In this document: piece by piece, positions 58,220 through 64,000 of the stretch | Layout of the letters: every line of letters starts with the position of its first letter | Position numbering within the stretch: position 1 is the first letter of the stretch | Source of the DNA: Melampsora larici-populina 98AG31 | Taxonomy: Eukaryota > Basidiomycota > Pucciniomycetes > Pucciniales > Melampsoraceae | DNA: 64,000 nt | Direction of reading: 5' to 3' | Assembly: GCF_000204055.1 (NCBI RefSeq) | Contig: NW_006768771.1 | Span: forward strand, 933,766 to 997,765 | Program-made: the position numbers and the translations under genes | Notes under the pieces: model-generated | What the model was told of the DNA's origin: nothing | The model's database searches: none | What the model saw: only the letters and a program-made list of their open reading frames with translations

Positions 58220-61200
58220 AATACCTGAACCGCACCGCTGCGATCCGCTAAGTCACAAAATTTTTGTAACGGTATACACAACCACTACATGGCCCACACG
58301 CTCTCGCCCCGCTTAATCTTGTAACTCGCTACATTATCAAAGGAGCGCGGCGGGTTTGAGACTCGCTTGCGCCCCGCTGCAACGTTTTGCCGGATCTGGG
58401 AGCGGGCAGAGTGTCCTATTCACAATTTTTTTTATTAATATGGACATGTGAAATAATATGTACACAAAGAGCGATATAAGAGCAGAAAAAAAAAGACAAA
58501 CATGTGTTTTGCCAGCCAAAACAAGAGAATAAAGTGACAAATTGGTTAAATAAACGAGTGACGATAGGGACACAAAGGCTAAGAGACAAGATGAGAAAAC
58601 AAGAAGCAGAACAGAAGTTGAACTCAAGACGCAAGGAAAAAGCAACACAGTAGAACAGAAGAGACGAGCGACATACAAAGAGTAAAAGAAAAAACCTAAT
58701 CAAGGAAAACAAGAAGCGTAAATACTTAAGAGTGAGACTATATGTCTTTAATCTTCTTCTTCATGCTAGCTGCAAACGAGGTAACATAAGCAACAGCATC
58801 AGAAAATCGGCCAATTATGGGGATGTGGGATTGCAGCCATTGTCTGCATCCTACAGCTCGTGAGATGGTCTTGGGTTTCAAACCACCACGCGCAGGTACA
58901 GCAATGTCGGCTGCAGAAGAAAAAGTTCGCTCAACACAACAGGAGGTAGCTGAAACTGAGAGATAATCCTTGGAAACAGTTGCCAGGACAGGAAATTGTT
59001 CAGTGTTTTCCTAATGGAACCGAGAAAGCAATGATTAATACAAGTCTATGAGGTGAAGAATAAAAGAAAACTTACCCTCCACCAAGTGAGTTCCGATTGG
59101 CCAGGAGTGATCGGAACAGTTCCTTGTAGATAAATCTCCAGTTCAGAGGATCTGATCGAATCAGAATTTTGAAATGTAGCAGAAGAGGTAAAGATATCGA
59201 AGTGATCGAAAGGATTGGTGGAGGATGGACCGGGAGGAGGGGTGGATGGTGGAGTGACAGGCCAGTCAGAAAGCCTCTCCTGAAATACAGATTCAACAAG
59301 TTCCCTCGCTGCCTCTGCATACTCAGGGTAATGGAGGTCGAAGAATCGAAGTCGATACTTTGGATTCATGACTGTAGCCAGTACAATCACGTCCGAAGTG
59401 GCTGCTTCGTCTTGGTAAACTGAAAGCTTGACTAGCATGGTGTCGATCATTTGAATCAAACTTGGGAAATTCGAGCTGTCGCGTAACTGCTGAAGGACCT
59501 CGTTCACACGCAGGTACTCAGCCAGGAGCACCGAGCCCGACGCAAAGTCACCCTCCAACCGTTTGGTGGAGAAGTGAAAGACCTGAATATGTACATGAAG
59601 CAGTGGGATTAGTTATACGTTTTAGAGGTATGAGATAAGGAAAAAATACTGACTTTTAAAACCTTGCACAATTCTTCCACCGCGTCCCATTCCTCCATGG
59701 ACATCATAGCACCTTGATAGTATCTTGTTTTTCTATCAGCAATGAGTATAGAATCAATAACCTAGAAAGCAGAATCAAATGAGTACAAACATAAGTGATC
59801 AATTCGAAAAGAAAACAGAGAAGACTCACATCACGAGCAGCAACCAAGTTGGAAAACATCGCTAAGTCGATGTTCCATCGTACACCCCATCCTGCAATGG
59901 GTGAAGGACCATCGTAGCCCATCTGAGCAGCTCGAGCTTGGAATTCCCCACGGCGGGCATTACTTCGAGTTAGGAGTGCGTTGATATCTTTGAGCTGGAA
60001 GATATGGCGATGATGAGGTCAGTTTAGTTGAACAGATCCAAGATAAGAGAGGGAAACAAAAACAATTACATAGCATCACTTACCTTTATAGCTCCCCGTA
60101 CCACAACACAAGTGTCAGACGGTACATAATCATACCCTGGTCCATCTTCAACATCGGAGGTGGAGTCGGTAGGAGGATGTGATGAAGGCTGAGGACAGAG
60201 CTCATCGTCCGAATCGTCAGACTCGCATACAACCTCGGTCATGTCGTCATTGAGGACGATGGAAGGAATGGGAATGGTAGTGTTAGGAGGAGTAGTTGGT
60301 TTAATATGTCCAGCAGCTAATCCAATCGAATTCAAGCCATGCTTGACAACCAGCCCGAGCTTATGAGCAAAGCATCGGACATGGTTCTTCGAAGAGTTCC
60401 ATTGTACTTTTTCCTCAGACTCCGAGAACATTTCTTGCATCTCAAGAGCCATCGTGTTGTTGTTGGAGCCGGAGTCAGTCGTTTGAGCTATCATGTAATG
60501 AGAGAAATTTCAAATTAGTTCGATAAAACTTATGATTCAAAGGAGAGAGACAACTCATCTTAGTATGAAGCTTGTTTGCAATCAAGAATCGGCCCACCGG
60601 GCGAGCAAGTAAGAAACCCATCTTATTCCAGGCCACTAGCTTGAGAGTGAGGTGAACTGATCTGTAATTCCAGTTATCGTCGATGAAATTGGCCGAAACC
60701 CCTATGAATGCATATCTATTACCCTTCGTCGTCCAAACGTCATGGACCAGCGAGAATTTTCCAGCGTTTTCCTAATTGGTCCAGAAGAAAATGAAGAAGT
60801 CAATGAATCGTTTGATTGAATAAACGAAGTTGGAGAGGTTGAACTTACCAAGACCATATTGATCACTGAAGAACTCAAGTTGACATACAGCTCCTTCGCA
60901 ATTCCAGCAGCCCAAGTCGGAGTCCTCAAGTCAGCTCGTCGGTTAGCAAGCTTGAATGCGGCACGTAAAGGACCGTCATAGAAGCGGTTGAATGGAAGCG
61001 CGTGCCACAAGATCCAGATCACAAGGACAGTGTTGCAAAGTTCGACACTGAAGGTGGCTTGTGAGAGAAAGCCATCGAGAGTTTGTTGACCGTTAGCGTC
61101 GTTCAAGGGCTGAGCACTTTCGGCTTGATCTTGATGCCAAGTTTTAGGCAACTTGACACCTGCCTGGATGGCTCGAGCTCGTCGGGGACAGGCAGCTCGA

Positions 61201-62723
61201 CCTTTAGCTCCATCCCGATGAGCGTATAGATTGTAATGACTACGAGCACCACGAACAAAACGTCCCCTACACCAGCGGCACTGGAAGCTTCGGGGGTCGT
61301 CCCCTGACTTCAAATTCAATCAAAATGATGTTAGATAAGTTCGAGTTACAAGAGAATGAGTGAAAAGAGTAGTGAAATGAGACCTTACCTCGCCTTTGAC
61401 ATGAGTCGGGGGGTTGAAGTACTCCAATAGCTTGGCAACACGATCAAGTTGCGCACGTCGGACACCAGCAGACGGAACAACCTCAATTTCAGACTCTTGA
61501 TCGACGTCGATAACATCGGGAACAGTGGCCTATATCAATCCGAAAGTTTTGGTCAGTTAGTTATCACCAATAATAACTAGGATAACTTACTTCAACTCGC
61601 CCTTTCCTCGATTTCTTGGAAGGGCCTCGAGTTAAGCCAATAGATGCACCAGAACCACGGGGACGGCCTCGACTCTTAACCACATGAACCTTAGCTTTGG
61701 TCTTACGGGCCTTCTTCTTGTTCTTGGGAGGAACAGGTGAGTTACCCGGGTCGGAATCTTCAACCAGTACAATACCATCCCCACCAACACCATCAGTAGT
61801 ATCGGATTGACCACTGCTAATCTCGTACACACTTGCTTCGTTATCAGAAGTATTAACATTGCGAACAGGGGATGGTCGAAGGGAAGCGACACGTAAATCT
61901 GGAGACTGAGCGATAAAGCCGGGTCTGGGTTGAGTAGGAGTTCTAGGACAAAGGGTTGGACCACTGGTGGCAGGAGCAAGAGACAAGCTTGAAGGTAACA
62001 TCTTTAACTATGATTTATCGGAAACGTTGAAGGAAATTGTGATTAGTAAAGGGATTCGATGAATTAAATTAACTTTTTGAACAAGTATCTGAGCAGAATT
62101 TTCGAAGCGAAGAAAATTGGGAAGGAGGGAACTTGGAAATGGTGAATACGTACGATATAAATAGGCTCAGGAAATTGATAGTCGACTAGCTTCATGCAGT
62201 AAGCCATGACGCCAAAATCGGGGAGGTCAACCCCCATATGGACTGCAAGGGTTATGACAACGAAATATTCGAACTATCTAAGATCGATTATAAGATCAAG
62301 GTGAGAGACGTTCCGTATCAGCTGAGGAAGGAGAGATGAGATGAGGCTGAAAGAGTGAGTTGACTTACGGTTTTTGAGGTGAAGGCGAGATCGATGGCGT
62401 CAGTCAGTCAAGGATTGGCTTCCTTTCAGAGAAAATGCCGGATATCTGGCATTTTCTGAAAGGAAAGGGGTGATATCGAGTATGGTAGTGGTTCCTTTGA
62501 TGTAGTGGAATTAACCCGCTACTTCAAGGATCTGACAGCTCGCAGCGTGGCGGTATTTCCGACCGCCCCACTAAATCCGCGCTCCCCTACATCGAAAAAA
62601 ATTCTATGGGAGCGCGGGCGGGGCGCAAATACCCGCTGCACTGGGTATCCTGAAGCGCGGGCGGGGCGAACCGCTCCCCTTGCGCTCCCCTTCCGCTTTT
62701 TGCGGCGGAACGCTTCAGACGTT
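58220..62723 (-). mobile_element. hAT DNA transposon inserted in a host exon, about 4.5 kb
   Basis: Flanked by GGTGGAAGC at 58211-58219 and 62724-62732 (an 8-bp hAT target duplication plus one shared base). The ends are imperfect inverted repeats: AATACCTGAACCGCACCGCT on the left, and AACGTCTGAAGCGTTCCGCC read inward from the right. Both subterminal regions are GC-rich with GCGGGG/CCCCGC words. The single encoded transposase appears intact. Confidence 0.9.
58738..62001 (-). CDS. hAT transposase, apparently intact
   Basis: Nine exons (minus): 62001-61591, 61529-61389, 61307-60849, 60771-60555, 60487-60084, 59994-59830, 59761-59654, 59582-59076 and 59010-58738. All phases agree, giving 894 aa with no stop or frameshift. 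Parts: a Ser/Pro-rich N-terminus with AT-hook-like SRGRPRGSG; a BED-type finger (FQCRWCRGRF ... HYNLYAHRDG); catalytic block LVHDVWTTKGNRYAFIGVSA near residue 347; QTTDSGSNNN near 411; NHVRCFAHKLGLVVKHGL; an acidic linker; VIVLATVMNPKYRL; and the C-terminal dimerisation region (PVLATVSKDYLSVSATSCC, VERTFSSAADIAVPARGG). The intron after exon 4 has a weak donor (GTTGTC). Together with the recent-looking target duplication this suggests a recently active copy. Confidence 0.9.
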
Positions 62724-64000
62724 GGTGGAAGCCTTTGATTTCTTCTTGGCAGTTGTGTGTTGATTATGCGAGATCGCTTTGATCATCGACTCTCCCTGCG
62801 CCACAGTTGCAAATACTCGGGAGAGGCCGATTTCGCGATCTGCCCATTTAGTGATCGCAGGTACAGAGGTGTACTTCCGAGACCATCCAGTCCCGGTGTC
62901 TTTAGCTGGAGGATGGGCACTGGCAGCTAGGAAGGCATACTTGAATTTTAATCGGTCGCCATCACGGGCAAGCTAAGAGGATCAAGCACGCATGAAACAT
63001 CAACCAATGCAGCAGAGCGAAGTGCAATAAGACACACTTACAAGTTTACCAAGCTGTCTAACACGCTTTAAGGAGCGTTTATTCATATCCTTTCCAGAGT
63101 GGCATTTGCCTTCACACCGAATGACTTTGGCGTGATCGACTAGTTCATCGTAGATAGGGCGATATTTTTCTTCATCTTCAAGAGTCAGCAAAGGTACTTG
63201 TGGAGCAGCTCCGTCCGGTTCAGGTTCCTCGTCAGTTGGCCGATCAAGATTGGGAATGCCTGCTAACGCAAAAAAATATTTGTCCATGAAAACTCGGCGT
63301 TGATCGGTAGTGTAAGTTTCTGTCCAAAGTCGGCCAGCCTTTTTGTTTCGAACTGCCAATACCATCCTCTCTCCTCCGTTTAATGGCACTAGATTGGATT
63401 GTATGATATCATCATCAGTTATCACACTTTATAACTGATTATGATAAACAGGTGAACATACTGCGAAGCTTTAGGGAGTCTTTCCCATACGCCATGAAAC
63501 GGCGAAAGGCATCACGAGACCGAGGATTAGTTACTCCTTCGCCACTATTCAGAAGAAAAAAGAAAGTCGTGAATTCGCTTATCGGTGCAGATTTGGAGGT
63601 GTAATTATGGGTACTTACAGTTTATCTTCCAAAGTTTCGAGTTTCACTTTGGCAAGTCCAGCAAACAGCAGCTTTGCTTTCCGATAATTATGTCTAGCTA
63701 TCTTTGCCGCCGATAGAATCTCGGAAGGTATGTGCGACGCATACTTCTCCCTTGCGTTGATCATTGCCTGAACACGAGATCCCATCCAAGTTCTCCCAAT
63801 AGTACTGATGTTTTGAAGAGTGAAAGTCTTGTCAAACTCTTCCACATCGTTACTGAAGGTTTCATTTGAAAGTGACACAATTGGATTATTGTTGGTCGGC
63901 TCGGGTGCAGAATTCGATTGTTGAGTGTCTCCAGCTTGATTTGCAGTTAAATTATTGTCCGCATCAGTGGCAGGATTTCCTTTTTGTTGCTTTCTTCCAC
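62724..64000 (-). pseudogene. 5' part of the host gene split by the hAT element, runs off the window
   Basis: Exons (minus): 64000-63619 (open at the window edge), 63544-63462, 63388-63042 and 62972-62724, all in phase. The text includes an Asn/Gln-rich lead, KTFTLQNISTIGRTWMGSRV, RSRDAFRRFMAYGKDSLKLR, RLWTETYTTDQRRVFMDKYF, KVIRCEGKCHSGKDMNKRSL and AITKWADREIGLSRVFATVA. About 550 aa are visible when joined to 58219-57550. No known domain is recognised. Without the transposon the frame is continuous. With it, translation meets a stop three codons past GCTTCCACC (AAC GTC TGA). Confidence 0.75.

Noticed and set aside
1..64000. CRISPR arrays, rRNA and tRNA genes
   Set aside because: No regular spacer array, rRNA core or tRNA cloverleaf was noticed by eye. 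A tRNAscan run would settle the tRNA question.

Overview
The window looks like a chromosome segment from a rust fungus (Pucciniomycotina, most like Melampsora). Every convincing host gene is cut by several short GT-AG introns (about 35 to 150 nt). The genome is AT-rich and crowded with transposons. It encodes small secreted cysteine-rich proteins of the kind rusts carry in families, next to ordinary fungal housekeeping genes. This assignment rests on gene style and content, not on a database match. Coordinates of spliced genes come from my own exon joining, with reading phase checked at each junction.

Host genes in order: a secreted protein of unknown function (81-1634, -); MCM7, a replicative helicase subunit (2846-5672, -); a second multi-exon protein of unknown function (6322-8428, -); a mitochondrial-looking homoserine/serine O-acetyltransferase (20404-22347, +); two secreted cysteine-rich protein genes (25005-25834 and 27527-28625, +); the nuclear pore membrane protein NDC1 (29665-32351, +); a secreted protein behind a TATA box (41211-42211, +); a wax-synthase-like membrane acyltransferase (44085-45605, +); and a large gene of unknown function with an acidic tail (57550 to beyond 64000, -) that is split by a transposon.

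Mobile DNA fills most of the rest. A Mutator-like (MULE) transposase joined to a ubiquitin-protease-like domain lies at 10525-14516 and is itself interrupted by a 160-bp MITE. Related MITEs sit at 9607, 10034 and 14906. A decayed hAT lies at 15780-17400. An hAT-type MITE (35005-35322) sits beside a hAT element with perfect 8-bp target duplications (35371-39546). A non-coding element with 857-bp LTRs (to 51969) is inserted in the wax synthase gene. A DIRS-type retroelement remnant (52585-56591) is followed by a palindromic satellite (56705-57250). An apparently intact hAT (58220-62723) is inserted in an exon of the last host gene.

Three insertions can be read cleanly: MITE in MULE, hAT in the unknown gene, LTR element in the wax synthase. 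In each, removing the element and one target-site copy restores a continuous reading frame. The left edge of the LTR element looks like a consensus of two alleles, with and without the insertion, as expected in a dikaryon. A 100-base N run at 10266-10365 is an assembly gap. I saw no rRNA, tRNA or CRISPR array.
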